Positions 36,389-45,727 of a stretch of 64,000 nucleotides of DNA are shown one piece after another. The stretch is from an uncultured Clostridia bacterium. Lineage in GTDB: Bacteria; Bacillota; Clostridia; UBA1381. The translations under genes were made by a program, and so were the position numbers. The stretch's first letter is position 1, and the number at the start of each line of letters is the position of its first letter. Below the pieces are notes generated by a model. It worked only from the letters and a program-made list of their open reading frames with translations. It did no database searches and was not told where the DNA came from. Location of the stretch: contig CANQKM010000005.1 in assembly GCA_947624485.1 (NCBI GenBank), positions 124,001 to 188,000 of the forward strand, in the 5' to 3' direction.

Positions 36389-37291
36389 TTACAGTACCAT
36401 GTTTCTTACTGTTTCCGTATCCTTCTGTATCTGCTTTACAAGCTCGTCCGCGCCCGCAAATTTAATATCGCCACGCAGACGCTTCGCAAAGCTCACGCGT
36501 ATATATTCGCCGTAGATGTTTTCGTCAAAGTCAAGTATGTGGCTCTCTATCGTGACATTGCGCGCGCCGAACGTCGGGTTTTTGCCGACGTTTATGACGC
36601 ATTTTAGGCGTTTGCCGTGCACGTATGTGATGCCGGCGTACACGCCCTCCTTCGGCAGCGCCATGTGCTTGTCGTACGCGACGTTCGCGGTCGGGAAGCC
36701 CATTTTCGTGCCGTTCTGCAAGCCCTTCACGACTATGCCCTCGACACAGAACCTGCGCCCCAAAAACTTCTCCGCTCTCTCCATGTCGCCGCCGCGGATA
36801 AGGGAGCGTATGTAAGTGCTCGATACAACCGTGCCGTCAAGCTTTATAACATCCGTCACAAGCACCTCAAAGCCGTATTTTTCGCCGAGCCTGCGCAGAA
36901 GCTCCGCGTCGCCCGACGCCTTGTAGCCGAAGCTGTAATCGTAGCCGCAGCAGACCGCCTTTACGTGGAGCGTATCCACGAGGTAACGCGCGAACTCGTC
37001 GGGTGAAAGCTGCATAAATTCCTGGTCGAACCGACGCATAAACACAAAGTCGGGCTTTTCGCGTCCCAGAAGCTCTATTTTCGCCTCGATCGGCGTTATA
37101 AGCTCAACGCCGCCCTGCGTCAAGTCCTTCGTGTTCACGTCGAACAGCAGCACGCCGCTTTTTAAGCCGTGTTCCTCGGCGTATTTTATACCGCTGCGTA
37201 TTATGGTCATGTGGGCGACGTGAAGTCCGTCAAAATTGCCGAGCGCGGCGACGGTGCCGTCATACGGCACGGTATCGCGCAGTATCTCCAT
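36389..37291 (-). CDS. ribF: Bifunctional riboflavin kinase / FAD synthetase
   Basis: 300 residues. The N-terminal nucleotidyltransferase domain (about 1-170) carries GNFDGLHVAH and the SSTYIRSLI block. The C-terminal riboflavin kinase beta-barrel (about 180-300) carries GFPTANVA. It converts riboflavin to FMN and FAD. The ATG at 37291 is used: a GTG six bases earlier overlaps the AGGAGGGG ribosome site. No FMN riboswitch is visible in the 21-bp gap to truB. Confidence 0.96.
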   Translation of the reverse strand: MEILRDTVPYDGTVAALGNFDGLHVAHMTIIRSGIKYAEEHGLKSGVLLFDVNTKDLTQGGVELITPIEAKIELLGREKPDFVFMRRFDQEFMQLSPDEFARYLVDTLHVKAVCCGYDYSFGYKASGDAELLRRLGEKYGFEVLVTDVIKLDGTVVSSTYIRSLIRGGDMERAEKFLGRRFCVEGIVVKGLQNGTKMGFPTANVAYDKHMALPKEGVYAGITYVHGKRLKCVINVGKNPTFGARNVTIESHILDFDENIYGEYIRVSFAKRLRGDIKFAGADELVKQIQKDTETVRNMVL

Positions 37292-37312
37292 TGTCACCCC
37301 TCCTCTTTTATC

Positions 37313-38182
37313 TTAACTCCAGAATGATTTTTCGAGCGTGAGCCGTCCGTCCGTGATTTTCGACACGCACAGGAACGCTCCATTTTCGTCGTAGACGCGG
37401 TACCGCTCGTTTTCCGCGCCCTTGTATGTCATGCGTACGCCGTTCGTTACGCTTTTTTTCTGTTTTTCGTTGAGCGTTATGCGCGGCAGGTCGTCAAACA
37501 GTCTGTCCACCGGTATAAGCGCGTTTTCCATTTCGCCGTTTTCAGCCATTGCCGCAAGCTCGTCAAGCGTGCGGCTTTCCTCGGCTGTGAACGCGCCCGT
37601 TTTCGTGCGGCGCAGCGCGTTCATGTACGCGCCCGTACCGAGCTTTTCGCCTATGTCGGCGCAAAGCGTGCGTATGTAAACGCCCTTCGAGCAGTGCACG
37701 TCCATTGTGACGCTTTTGCCGCTGATTTCGATAATGTCTATCGAGTGTATTTTGACGCGTCTCGGCTCGCGCTCGACCTCTATGCCCTGCCTTGCAAGCT
37801 CGTACAGCTTTTTGCCGTTGCGCTTTACCGCGGAGTACATCGGCGGTATCTGGTCGATTTCGCCGACAAAGCTCATTACCGCGTCTCTGATTTCGTCCGC
37901 GCCGCAGGTGACTTCATGCTCCGTTAAAACAGCGCCCTCCGCGTCCTGCGTGTCGGTCGTTTTGCCGAGTATAAACTCGGCGCGGTAGATTTTGTCGGAC
38001 AGTGTGAGCATGTCGGCTGCCTTTGTCGCGCTGCCAACGCATACCGGCAGGACGCCCGTCGCCATGGGATCGAGCGTGCCGGTGTGACCGACCTTTTTTA
38101 TGCCCGTAAGACGGCGCACCGCGTACACCACGTCATGCGACGTTTTGCCCTTCGGCTTATCGACGATTATTATACCGTTCAT
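37313..38182 (-). CDS. truB: tRNA pseudouridine(55) synthase
   Basis: 289 residues. The catalytic Asp lies in GHTGTLDPMATGVLPV; KPKGKTSHDVV and CSKGVYIRTLCADIG are further family blocks, with a short PUA-like C-terminus. It makes pseudouridine 55 in the T loop of tRNAs. The start at 38182 overlaps the nrnA stop (ATGA), so the two are translationally coupled. Confidence 0.96.
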   Translation of the reverse strand: MNGIIIVDKPKGKTSHDVVYAVRRLTGIKKVGHTGTLDPMATGVLPVCVGSATKAADMLTLSDKIYRAEFILGKTTDTQDAEGAVLTEHEVTCGADEIRDAVMSFVGEIDQIPPMYSAVKRNGKKLYELARQGIEVEREPRRVKIHSIDIIEISGKSVTMDVHCSKGVYIRTLCADIGEKLGTGAYMNALRRTKTGAFTAEESRTLDELAAMAENGEMENALIPVDRLFDDLPRITLNEKQKKSVTNGVRMTYKGAENERYRVYDENGAFLCVSKITDGRLTLEKSFWS

Positions 38183-39150
38183 TTCATTTCCTCTAACGCC
38201 TTTAAGCATTCGTCTATGATTATTTTTTCGGCTTCGTCCATGCTTGCGGCGTGGATCGTGCCGCCGGCGGCTTTTTTGTGTCCGCCTCCGCCTATCGCGG
38301 CAGCCGCGCCGGAAACGTCAGCGTCGCCGTTCGAGCGCAGATTTACGCGGTAGCCCGACGATGTTTTCTTTACGCAAACGGCTATCTCCGTACCCTCTAT
38401 GCGGCGCGGTATCTCCACGAGGTTCGGTATATCCTCGGGCGCTATGCCGTACTTTTCGCCGTCCTTCTCGTCGGCTGTCACGAGCGTTATCTTACCGTCC
38501 GCGTAACTTTTTATGCCGCATGTTATCTCGGCTTTGAGCCTTGCCGCCGCGAGCGATTCGGTGTCAAACAGAAGCCGCGCGATTTCGGCGTGGTCAAAAT
38601 TGTATTCGAGCAAATCCGCAGCCATGCGCATTGTTTTCGGCGTAACGCTGCTGTACTTGAAGCAGCCCGTGTCGGAGCAGATTGCGGTGTACAAGTCGGC
38701 GGCGACCGCGTCGTCCAAATCGAGTTCCATGTATTTGAAAAGCTCCGTGAGTATCTCCGCAGCGGAGGACGCGTTTCCGTTTACGAGGTTCGCGTCGGCG
38801 AAATTTGTGTTCGTGTAGTGGTGGTCTATGTTTATCGTGGCGTCCGCCGCGTCGAACAACGCTTTGCGCGCGCCTATACGCTGCGCGTCGCCGCAGTCGA
38901 TACACGCGCACAGGTCGTATCGCTTTTTCATGCTTTCATCGTATATTATGTAGTCGTTTCCCATGAACGAAAGGCGTTCCTCTACCCTGCCGCTCACGTA
39001 TATTTCGGCTTCCTTGCCGAGCTTTGTCATCATTTTCTTAAACGCAAAGCAGGATCCCAAGGTGTCGGGATCCTCGTTTACGTGTGTCAGAATTGCAACC
39101 GTTTGCGCGGCTGTTATTTTGTCGGCAGCCGCTTTCATATTATTTTCCAT
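38179..39150 (-). CDS. nrnA: DHH-family oligoribonuclease / pAp phosphatase
   Basis: 323 residues. The DHH domain has a modified first motif (HVNEDPDTLGS where HxxPDxDxxGS is usual), CIDCGDAQRIG and the signature DHH in INIDHHYTN. The C-terminal DHHA1 domain has the substrate-binding GGGHKKAAGG motif. NrnA proteins degrade short RNAs or dinucleotides and hydrolyse pAp. The position between rbfA and truB is the usual Firmicutes arrangement. The chosen ATG overlaps the end of rbfA by 11 bp. Confidence 0.92.
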   Translation of the reverse strand: MENNMKAAADKITAAQTVAILTHVNEDPDTLGSCFAFKKMMTKLGKEAEIYVSGRVEERLSFMGNDYIIYDESMKKRYDLCACIDCGDAQRIGARKALFDAADATINIDHHYTNTNFADANLVNGNASSAAEILTELFKYMELDLDDAVAADLYTAICSDTGCFKYSSVTPKTMRMAADLLEYNFDHAEIARLLFDTESLAAARLKAEITCGIKSYADGKITLVTADEKDGEKYGIAPEDIPNLVEIPRRIEGTEIAVCVKKTSSGYRVNLRSNGDADVSGAAAAIGGGGHKKAAGGTIHAASMDEAEKIIIDECLKALEEMK

Positions 39151-39475
39151 AACGTTTTAAAAGCTCCTCTATTCTCGCGCCGTGCTCGATTGAGTTGTCA
39201 AGCTCAAAAATAAATTCGGGCGTGTAGCGCAGATCAATACGCTTGCCTATCTCGCGCCGTATATAGCCCGACGCGCTCTTTAAGCCTTCCATAGCCTTTT
39301 TTTTCGTTTCCTCGTCTCCCATTACGGAGATGTAGGCTTTCGCGTAGCGCAGGTCGCTCGTGACGCTGACCTTTACCACGCTTGTCATGAGTGGTATGCG
39401 CGAGTCCTTCAGGCTGCGTATGATGTTCGCCAACTCGCGCATTACCTCGCCGTTGATTTTGTCTATTCTTGCCAT
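39140..39475 (-). CDS. rbfA: Ribosome-binding factor A
   Basis: 111 residues, a single KH-like domain with the family blocks RIDKINGEVMRELANII at the start and LRYTPEFIFELDNSIEHGARIEELL near the end. It assists late maturation of the 30S subunit. A repeat element of about 240 bp separates it from infB, which it usually follows directly. Confidence 0.95.
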   Translation of the reverse strand: MARIDKINGEVMRELANIIRSLKDSRIPLMTSVVKVSVTSDLRYAKAYISVMGDEETKKKAMEGLKSASGYIRREIGKRIDLRYTPEFIFELDNSIEHGARIEELLKRYGK

Positions 39476-39502
39476 TTTTGTGTACCTGCTATAATTTAAT
39501 TT

Positions 39503-39740
39503 ACGGGCGGCCTATGACCGCCCCTACGGCGGGACGTCGAGGTGAACCACACGCATGCGTGTGGTGGGCATAGAGCTTTGCTCGTATGCCGTAGCAAAAG
39601 CGCCGTCCCCTACGAAAGGCTCCCCTTGAGGGGAGCTGTCGCCATAGGCGACTGAGAGGTGGTTTTAAAAATTCCATTGCCACCTCTCCGTCATCGCTTC
39701 GCGATGCCACCTCCCCTCGAGGGGAGGCTAACGGGCTGTC
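39503..39740. repeat. Composite intergenic repeat inside the infB-rbfA operon
   Basis: It contains a D half-module (39503-39528), a nested block from GGGACGTCGAGG (39530) to its inverted end near 39614 that includes a CCACACGCATGCGTGTGG hairpin and the GCATAGAGCTTTGCTCGTAT piece also seen at 12760, a B module (39616-39730), and a short GGGACGCCGTCCC hairpin at the end. No gene is seen. It sits between two genes that are expected to be co-transcribed, so the RNA copy must be tolerated. Confidence 0.87.
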
Positions 39741-39765
39741 GGGACGCCGTCCCGTTTGTGTAGGC

Positions 39766-42255
39766 TTACCGCTCTATTTCCTCCATGACGAAGCACTCGA
39801 TGGTGTCGCCTTCCTTAATATCGTTGAAGTTCGCGATACCGAGACCGCACTCAAAGTTCTCGCTTACCTCTCTCGCGTCGTCCTTAAATCTCTTCAACGA
39901 GTCTATCTTGCCCTCGTGTATTACAATACCGTCGCGCACCACGCGTATCTCCGCGTTGCGGCGTATAATGCCCTGCGTAACGTAGCAGCCCGCAATCGTG
40001 CCGACGCCCGACACCTTAAATGTCTGGCGCACCTCGGCGTAACCGAGTACGACCTCCCTAAATTCGGGATCGAGCATACCCTTCATCGCGGCTTCTATTT
40101 CCTCTATCGCCTGATAAATTACGCGGTAAAGTCTGATGTCGACCTCGTGCTGTTCCGCCGAAGCAAGCGCGCCCGCGTCGGGACGCACGTTGAAGCCGAC
40201 GATTATCGCGTTCGAGGCGTTCGCGAGCATTACGTCGGACTCGTTTACAGCGCCGACGCCGCCGTGGATAACCTTTACTCTTACCTCGTCGTTCGACAGC
40301 TTTTCAAGGCTCTGCTTAACCGCCTCGACGCTGCCCTGTACGTCAGCCTTGACGATGATGTCAAGCTCCTTCATGTTGCCCTCGTCTATCTGGCTGAACA
40401 GGTTGTCGAGCGATACCTTTACGACCTGGTTGAACTCCGTCTCCTTCATTTCCTGGCGGCGCTGCTCCGCAACGGCGCGTGCAAGCTTTTCATCGTTTAC
40501 GACAACGAACGTGTCGCCGCCTGACGGCGCTTCGCTCAGTCCCAGAAGCTCTACCGGAGTTGACGGCGCCGCAGTTTTTACGCGTCTGCCCTTGTCGTTT
40601 ACCATCGCGCGTATGCGTCCGACCGCCGTTCCGGCTATTACGAAGTCGCCGACCTTGAGCGTGCCGTTCTGCACGAGTACCGTCGCGACAGGTCCGCGTC
40701 CCTTGTCTATCTGCGCTTCTATGACCGTACCCTGCGCGTCGCGGTTCGGGTTCGCCTTAAGCTCCTGCATATCGGCTACGAGCAGCACCATTTCGAGCAG
40801 TCCGTCTATGTTTATGCGCTTTTTCGCCGATATTTCGACGCATACCGTGTCGCCGCCCCATTCCTCGGGAACGAGGTCGTACTCGACGAGCGACTGACGC
40901 ACTCTGTCGGGGTTCGCGCCTTCCTTATCTATCTTGTTTATCGCCACTACTATCTGCACTCCGGCAGCCTTCGCGTGGTTTATCGCCTCAATCGTCTGCG
41001 GCATTATGCCGTCGTCCGCCGCGACAACAAGTATCGCCACATCCGTTACCTGCGCGCCGCGCGCACGCATAGTCGTGAACGCCTCGTGTCCCGGCGTGTC
41101 GAGGAACGTTATCATGCGGTCGTTTAATTTAACGCTGTACGCGCCTATGTGCTGCGTGATACCGCCCGCTTCGCCTTCTATCACGTTGGTGTGGCGTATA
41201 GCGTCAAGCAGCGAGGTCTTGCCGTGGTCTACGTGTCCCATGACAACGACTACCGGCGGACGCGGTACAAGCTCGTCTTCGGTGTCCTCGTGAGTCGTAA
41301 GCTCCGCAAGCATATCCTCCTTGGTTACGATGACCTCCTGCTTTACCTCGATACCGAAATCCATACCGACAAGCGCGGCTGTCTCGTAGTCTACCGACTG
41401 GTTCTGCGTCGCCATTATGCCGAGCATCATCAGCTTCTTTACAACCTCCGCCGACGTTTTGCCCATGCGTGACGCAAGCTCGCCTACGGGGATCGTCTCG
41501 CCGACCTCTATCTCGGTTATTACCTTTACGGGAATGACCTTCTTCTCCTTGCGCGCTTCCTTCTCGCGGCGGTTCTTGCCCCCGCGTCTGTTATTCTTGA
41601 CCTTTCCGCCCTGTTTATTCATGCGTCTGTCGCCCTGTACCATGTCCTCGATACGCTCGCGCGACTCGATGGCTTTAAGGTCGACGTTCGACTGGCGCGT
41701 GTCAACGTGACGGCGCTTTTCCTCCGTCTTTACGACAAATTCCTCGTCCGTGCCGCTGCGGTCAACGTTTGAAAGGTCGATTCGCTGACCAGTCTGCTTC
41801 TTCGCGACCTTTTTGCGCTTCTCGCGGCGCGGCTTCTCGGACGGCTGCTCCTTCTTTTCTTCCTTTGCGGGAGCGTGCTTTTCCTTTGCCGGCTTTTCCT
41901 TTGCCGGCTTTTCCTTTTTCGCTTCCTCGGTCTTTTCGGGTTTCGGTTTTTCCGTTTTGACCTCCTCGCTCTTGCTTTCTTCGGCAGCCTTTTTGCTCTC
42001 GGCTTCCGCTGCAGCGGCTGCCTCTTCCTCCGCTTTCTTCTCCGCAGCTGCCCGGTCGCGGAGCTGTGCCGCCTCGTCCTCGTCAAGCATATTCGCGGCG
42101 GTATAAAGGTCGAGAATAAAGCCCGCCACGTCCTCCGTTATGACGCTCGCCGCGCTTTTAACCTCTATGCCGTGTTCCGCAAGCTTCGCTATCGCGTCCT
42201 TATTCGTTATTTTTAAGTTCTTGGAAATATCTCCGAGTTTCAAAGAGTTCGCCAT
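39766..42255 (-). CDS. infB: Translation initiation factor IF-2
   Basis: 829 residues. An N-terminal IF2_N domain (about 5-60) is followed by a long Lys/Glu/Ala-rich, probably disordered linker to about residue 240. The second IF2_N copy comes next, then the G domain (P-loop [24 protein letters not shown]) and the C-terminal beta-barrel and fMet-tRNA-binding domains. Of the clustered ATGs, the one at 42255 has the AAAGGA site at the best distance. The ylxR gene just upstream ends within this start region. The ylxQ (L7Ae-like) gene that often lies between ylxR and infB is missing. Confidence 0.96.
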   Translation of the reverse strand: MANSLKLGDISKNLKITNKDAIAKLAEHGIEVKSAASVITEDVAGFILDLYTAANMLDEDEAAQLRDRAAAEKKAEEEAAAAAEAESKKAAEESKSEEVKTEKPKPEKTEEAKKEKPAKEKPAKEKHAPAKEEKKEQPSEKPRREKRKKVAKKQTGQRIDLSNVDRSGTDEEFVVKTEEKRRHVDTRQSNVDLKAIESRERIEDMVQGDRRMNKQGGKVKNNRRGGKNRREKEARKEKKVIPVKVITEIEVGETIPVGELASRMGKTSAEVVKKLMMLGIMATQNQSVDYETAALVGMDFGIEVKQEVIVTKEDMLAELTTHEDTEDELVPRPPVVVVMGHVDHGKTSLLDAIRHTNVIEGEAGGITQHIGAYSVKLNDRMITFLDTPGHEAFTTMRARGAQVTDVAILVVAADDGIMPQTIEAINHAKAAGVQIVVAINKIDKEGANPDRVRQSLVEYDLVPEEWGGDTVCVEISAKKRINIDGLLEMVLLVADMQELKANPNRDAQGTVIEAQIDKGRGPVATVLVQNGTLKVGDFVIAGTAVGRIRAMVNDKGRRVKTAAPSTPVELLGLSEAPSGGDTFVVVNDEKLARAVAEQRRQEMKETEFNQVVKVSLDNLFSQIDEGNMKELDIIVKADVQGSVEAVKQSLEKLSNDEVRVKVIHGGVGAVNESDVMLANASNAIIVGFNVRPDAGALASAEQHEVDIRLYRVIYQAIEEIEAAMKGMLDPEFREVVLGYAEVRQTFKVSGVGTIAGCYVTQGIIRRNAEIRVVRDGIVIHEGKIDSLKRFKDDAREVSENFECGLGIANFNDIKEGDTIECFVMEEIER

Positions 42256-42260
42256 ATTCA

Positions 42261-42527
42261 TCATCCTTTCTTTTCTTCCTGTAAGGATTTATATATCTCC
42301 GCCGGAACGGCACACCCCAGATGTCTCGCAAAACCGTTCCTCTTTATCGCCTTATCTATACATTCCGCTTCGCGGCACACGTACGCGCCTCTGCCGAAGC
42401 GTTTTTTGCCGGTGTCGAGCATTACCGCGCCCGTGCCGTTTTCACGCACAACGCGTATAAGCCCGCTTGGCGGCTTCATCTGTCTGCACGAAATGCACAT
42501 TCTGAGTGGTATATGTTTCTCGCTCAT
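42261..42527 (-). CDS. ylxR: YlxR (RNase P modulator RnpM) family protein
   Basis: 88 residues. It has the family start [13 protein letters not shown] with two Cys residues, the FGRGAYVC block and a Lys/Arg-rich C-terminal helix. YlxR proteins bind RNA and have been linked to RNase P. It is two bases downstream of nusA and six bases upstream of infB, all in the rimP operon. Confidence 0.94.
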   Translation of the reverse strand: MSEKHIPLRMCISCRQMKPPSGLIRVVRENGTGAVMLDTGKKRFGRGAYVCREAECIDKAIKRNGFARHLGCAVPAEIYKSLQEEKKG

Positions 42528-42529
42528 AA

Positions 42530-43552
42530 TTACTCCGCGCTTATGTCTATCTTCCAGCCCGTGAGCCTTGCCGCGAGGCGGACGTTCTGACCGGATCTGC
42601 CGATTGCAAGTGACAGCTGATGCTCCGGCACTGTTACGTGCGCTCTCTTTTCTTCCTCGTCAATTTCCGTGCTTATAACCTTTGACGGGCTGAGACTTGC
42701 CGTGATGTATTCCACGGGATCCTCGCTCCACTTTACTATGTCGATCTTTTCTTCGCGAAGCTCGTCGCCTATGTTCTGCACTCTCATGCCCCTCGGTCCT
42801 ATGCACGCGCCCTGCGCGTCAACGTCGGGATCGTTCGAGTAAACGGCTATTTTCGTTCTGCTGCCCGCCTCGCGCGCGATACTCTTTATCTCGACTATTC
42901 CCGCGCCTATCTCGGGGACTTCGTTTTCAAAAAGCTTTCTCACAAGTCCCGGATGCGTTCTCGACACGATTATTTGAGTGCCTCTCGCGCTCGATCTCAC
43001 ATCGCTCACGTAGCAGCGGATCGTTTCGCCGACAATGTACGTTTCACCCGGCGGCTGCTCCTTTTCGGGGAGTATCGCTTCTATTTTGCCGATGTCGATA
43101 AACACCGCTCCGCGCTCAACTCTTTCGACGCGTCCCGATATTATGTCGTTTGTCTTTTCGGTGTACTCGCTGTATATGATTCCGCGCTCCGCTTCTCTTA
43201 TTCTCTGCGTAACGACCTGCTTCGCCGTCATTGCGCTTATTCTGCCGAAGTTTTTCGGCGTAACCTCGATGTTTACCACGTCGCCTATATCGTAGTTACC
43301 GTCTATTTTTCTCGCGTCCTCGAGTGAAATCTGCTCGCGCTCGTCCTCTACGGCTTCGGCTACGGTTTTCTGCGCGTATACCTTTACCGTACCCTTCTTC
43401 TTATCCATCTCAACCTTAACATTCTGCGATGAGTTGAAATTCTTTCTGTACGCAGCCACAAGCGCAGCCTCCAAAGCCTCTGTAAGCACGTCGGGACTTA
43501 TGCCCTTTTCGTCGCATATTTCCATAAGAACGTCAAATAATCCTTTTTCCAT
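42530..43552 (-). CDS. nusA: Transcription termination/antitermination factor NusA
   Basis: 340 residues, the short Firmicutes form: N-terminal RNA polymerase-binding domain (about 1-130), S1 domain (about 130-200) and two KH domains ending in HQLSLAIGRSGQNVRLAARLTGWKIDI. The acidic C-terminal repeats of enterobacterial NusA are absent, as usual in this group. The ATG at 43552 is chosen because an upstream TTG overlaps the GAGGAAG site. Confidence 0.97.
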   Translation of the reverse strand: MEKGLFDVLMEICDEKGISPDVLTEALEAALVAAYRKNFNSSQNVKVEMDKKKGTVKVYAQKTVAEAVEDEREQISLEDARKIDGNYDIGDVVNIEVTPKNFGRISAMTAKQVVTQRIREAERGIIYSEYTEKTNDIISGRVERVERGAVFIDIGKIEAILPEKEQPPGETYIVGETIRCYVSDVRSSARGTQIIVSRTHPGLVRKLFENEVPEIGAGIVEIKSIAREAGSRTKIAVYSNDPDVDAQGACIGPRGMRVQNIGDELREEKIDIVKWSEDPVEYITASLSPSKVISTEIDEEEKRAHVTVPEHQLSLAIGRSGQNVRLAARLTGWKIDISAE

Positions 43553-43574
43553 TTTTCTCAAATCTTCCTCTCTC

Positions 43575-44033
43575 TTAAAATTTAAAGCCTAATCTTATAT
43601 AAACCGCGCTTTTAACGGGTATTTTCTTTATTGCTCCGCCGCACTCGACGTACGCATCTCCGTCCGAGTAATCCTTAAGAACGCCCGAGAACTCCTTCCC
43701 GCCGTCCTCCGCCGCGTACAGCTTCACGTCAACGTCGCGTCCGATGTAGTAGAGAAATTCTCTTTCCTTTGTGAGCTTTCTGTCCGCGCCGGGCGACGAT
43801 ACCTCAAGCGTGTACGCGCCGTCGATAAAGTTTTCCCTGTCGAGAACCTCCTCGACGGCTCTCGAAAAAGTCTCGCACTCGTCTATGCCGACGCCGCCCT
43901 CGCGGTCGATGTAGTAGCAGAGCGAATAGCCGTCGTTTTCCTTTTTATACGTCACATCAACGATGTATACGCCCTGCTCCTTTGCGATGCTCTCGCCCGC
44001 TTCGAGCGCCTTTTTTTCTGTTGCGTTTGCCAT
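43575..44033 (-). CDS. rimP: Ribosome maturation factor RimP
   Basis: 152 residues. It shows the family blocks GVYIVDVTYKKE, LCYYIDREGGVGIDECETFSRAVEEVLD and YTLEVSSPGADRKL. It assists 30S assembly. It is the first gene of the rimP-nusA-ylxR-infB operon, with a consensus promoter and a stable hairpin in its leader. Confidence 0.96.
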   Translation of the reverse strand: MANATEKKALEAGESIAKEQGVYIVDVTYKKENDGYSLCYYIDREGGVGIDECETFSRAVEEVLDRENFIDGAYTLEVSSPGADRKLTKEREFLYYIGRDVDVKLYAAEDGGKEFSGVLKDYSDGDAYVECGGAIKKIPVKSAVYIRLGFKF

Positions 44034-44074
44034 AATTCCTCCTGTTTATGCGGCTTTTTCCGAATATTATAAAT

Positions 44075-44101
44075 GAAAGAGTGGGACTTGCCCACTCTTT
44101 C
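44075..44101 (-). promoter_or_regulatory. Stable hairpin in the rimP operon leader
   Basis: An 11-bp perfect stem (GAAAGAGTGGG with its complement) closed by a 5-base loop starts about 23 bases after the predicted transcription start and ends about 40 bases before rimP. The sequence after it is not a clean T run, so it looks more like a leader structure than a terminator. It could also act as a weak terminator for the LCP gene upstream. Confidence 0.6.
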
Positions 44102-44130
44102 TGAATATAGTATATTCATAGGTAGTATTT

Positions 44131-44159
44131 ATTATAACATACACTTTCCGAAATTTCAA
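44131..44159 (-). promoter_or_regulatory. Sigma-A promoter of the rimP operon
   Basis: TTGAAA and TATAAT with a 17-bp spacer on the minus strand, about 100 bp upstream of rimP and just beyond the LCP gene end. Confidence 0.85.
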
Positions 44160-44182
44160 GTGTTTTTTTGAAAAAATTACCT

Positions 44183-45460
44183 TTATTCTTCATCCTCGTC
44201 GTAGGAATATGTATCGTAATCCTCATCGCCGGAATATGAAACGTCCTCGTAATCGCTGTCGTAGTCCTCATCATCATACGAGGTATCGGTGTAATCCTCG
44301 CTGTCATCGTAGTCGGACGTGTCGTCGTACGACGAATCGACTGAATACGACTCGGACGGGCTGTTGGAATATGTGTCGTCAGATTCGTCGGATGAGCCGG
44401 AAGCTGCCGCCTGACCGGACGTTCTCGTCGTTTTGCCCGCCTCGCGGCTCTCCTCGTCGTTGGGATTGCCCGTCGTTATTCCCGACGCGTCGTAGCCGAA
44501 CACCGTTTCAATCATTTCCCTCGTCGCGTCCATATCGGGGATCCACACGTCGCCGTTACCGTCGTGTCCGTACTCGCCGGGAAGCTGGTAGGAATGTATG
44601 CTCGCACTCGTGAAGTCGGTAATGAATTTTGAATACGTGATTATATCGCTTACGGTGAAATTCGTCTTTATCTCACCGCTTACCGCTTTGAATATCGCGG
44701 GGATTTTCATTACAAGGCTCGGATTTACCTTTTGGTCAACAACGGCTTTCAGGAATTTCTGCTGCATTTCCACTCTGTCGGTGTCGCCGTTCGTGTAACC
44801 CTTAAACGTGCCGGTACTCGGATTGACGTTGCCGTGACGGTAACGCATGAGCCACACCGCCTGCTGACCGGTAAGTCCGGGGTAGTCGCCGCCGTCGCCG
44901 TAATGTCCGGGCGGCAGGTCTATGTGCAGGCTCTGCACGGGATCGTCGTACACCATGCCGACGCCGTCGCCGTACAGGTCGGGTATCTCAAAGTCGATCG
45001 GTCCGAGCTCGTTTATAACGTGCGCGACCGCGTCAAATGAAAAGTCCACGTAATAGTTTATCGGTATTCCCGTAATACGCGTCACCGCCTCGCACGTCGC
45101 GGTCGGTCCGCCTATCTGTCCGTTCTCGCCTATATACGCGTGCGCCGCGTTTATCTTCTGGTAGCGGTTGCCGACGTACATCTCGGTGTCACGCGGAATG
45201 GAAAGCATGTTTACCTCCTGCTTGTCGGTGTCGATGCACGCAAGCATTATCGCGTCCGTACGCAAGCCTTCCACGTCCGTACCCATAAGCAGGACGTTGA
45301 TCTTTCCGCCCTCCGCGCGGACGGTGGATGTATTATCAACCATTTCGGTCTCGCCGCCCGTCGTACCGAATTCAAATCCCATACACACAGCCACCGCGGC
45401 TACTATTACCGCAAGCGATACGCCGAGAACCTGAAAATATCTTTTTACATTAAATTTCAC
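44183..45460 (-). CDS. LytR-CpsA-Psr (LCP) family wall-polymer ligase
   Basis: 425 residues. A short cytoplasmic start and one transmembrane helix (about 10-30) are followed by the LCP domain (about 60-290), with LLMGTDVEGLRTDAIMLACID, MLSIPRDTEMYV and WLMRYRH carrying the Asp and Arg residues that bind the polyprenyl pyrophosphate. LCP enzymes attach teichoic acids or capsule to peptidoglycan. The last 90 or so residues are low-complexity, almost wholly Asp, Glu, Ser and Tyr. The start is GTG at 45460, set by a GGAGG site eight bases upstream; the frame is open for another 24 bases. It has its own promoter. Confidence 0.92.
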   Translation of the reverse strand: MKFNVKRYFQVLGVSLAVIVAAVAVCMGFEFGTTGGETEMVDNTSTVRAEGGKINVLLMGTDVEGLRTDAIMLACIDTDKQEVNMLSIPRDTEMYVGNRYQKINAAHAYIGENGQIGGPTATCEAVTRITGIPINYYVDFSFDAVAHVINELGPIDFEIPDLYGDGVGMVYDDPVQSLHIDLPPGHYGDGGDYPGLTGQQAVWLMRYRHGNVNPSTGTFKGYTNGDTDRVEMQQKFLKAVVDQKVNPSLVMKIPAIFKAVSGEIKTNFTVSDIITYSKFITDFTSASIHSYQLPGEYGHDGNGDVWIPDMDATREMIETVFGYDASGITTGNPNDEESREAGKTTRTSGQAAASGSSDESDDTYSNSPSESYSVDSSYDDTSDYDDSEDYTDTSYDDEDYDSDYEDVSYSGDEDYDTYSYDEDEE

Positions 45461-45518
45461 AGAGTTTACCTCCAATGTACCCATAGGGACAGTATCAAAA
45501 TTTTATATTACCGCAATT

Positions 45519-45547
45519 AGTATAACATTTTATTTTTTTTTCGTCAA
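45519..45547 (-). promoter_or_regulatory. Sigma-A promoter of the LCP gene
   Basis: TTGACG and TATACT with a 17-bp, almost pure A/T spacer on the minus strand, about 60 bp upstream of the GTG start. Confidence 0.75.
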
Positions 45548-45666
45548 CATATATACTGCGTCATTATTCATTACATTTTCATTACATAATCACGATTTTT
45601 ACCCGTTTTTAGGAAAATTATACCAATATCGGCTCCGAAAAACAATAATTATACATTCCCGCAAGG

Positions 45667-45695
45667 TTGACTGTTCGTCCGAAAGCTGTTATAAT
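45667..45695 (+). promoter_or_regulatory. Sigma-A promoter of the esterase gene
   Basis: TTGACT and TATAAT with a 17-bp spacer on the plus strand, about 33 bp before the start codon. Confidence 0.83.
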
Positions 45696-45727
45696 ACACG
45701 GGAAAATACGACGGGAGAAGTGACAAA

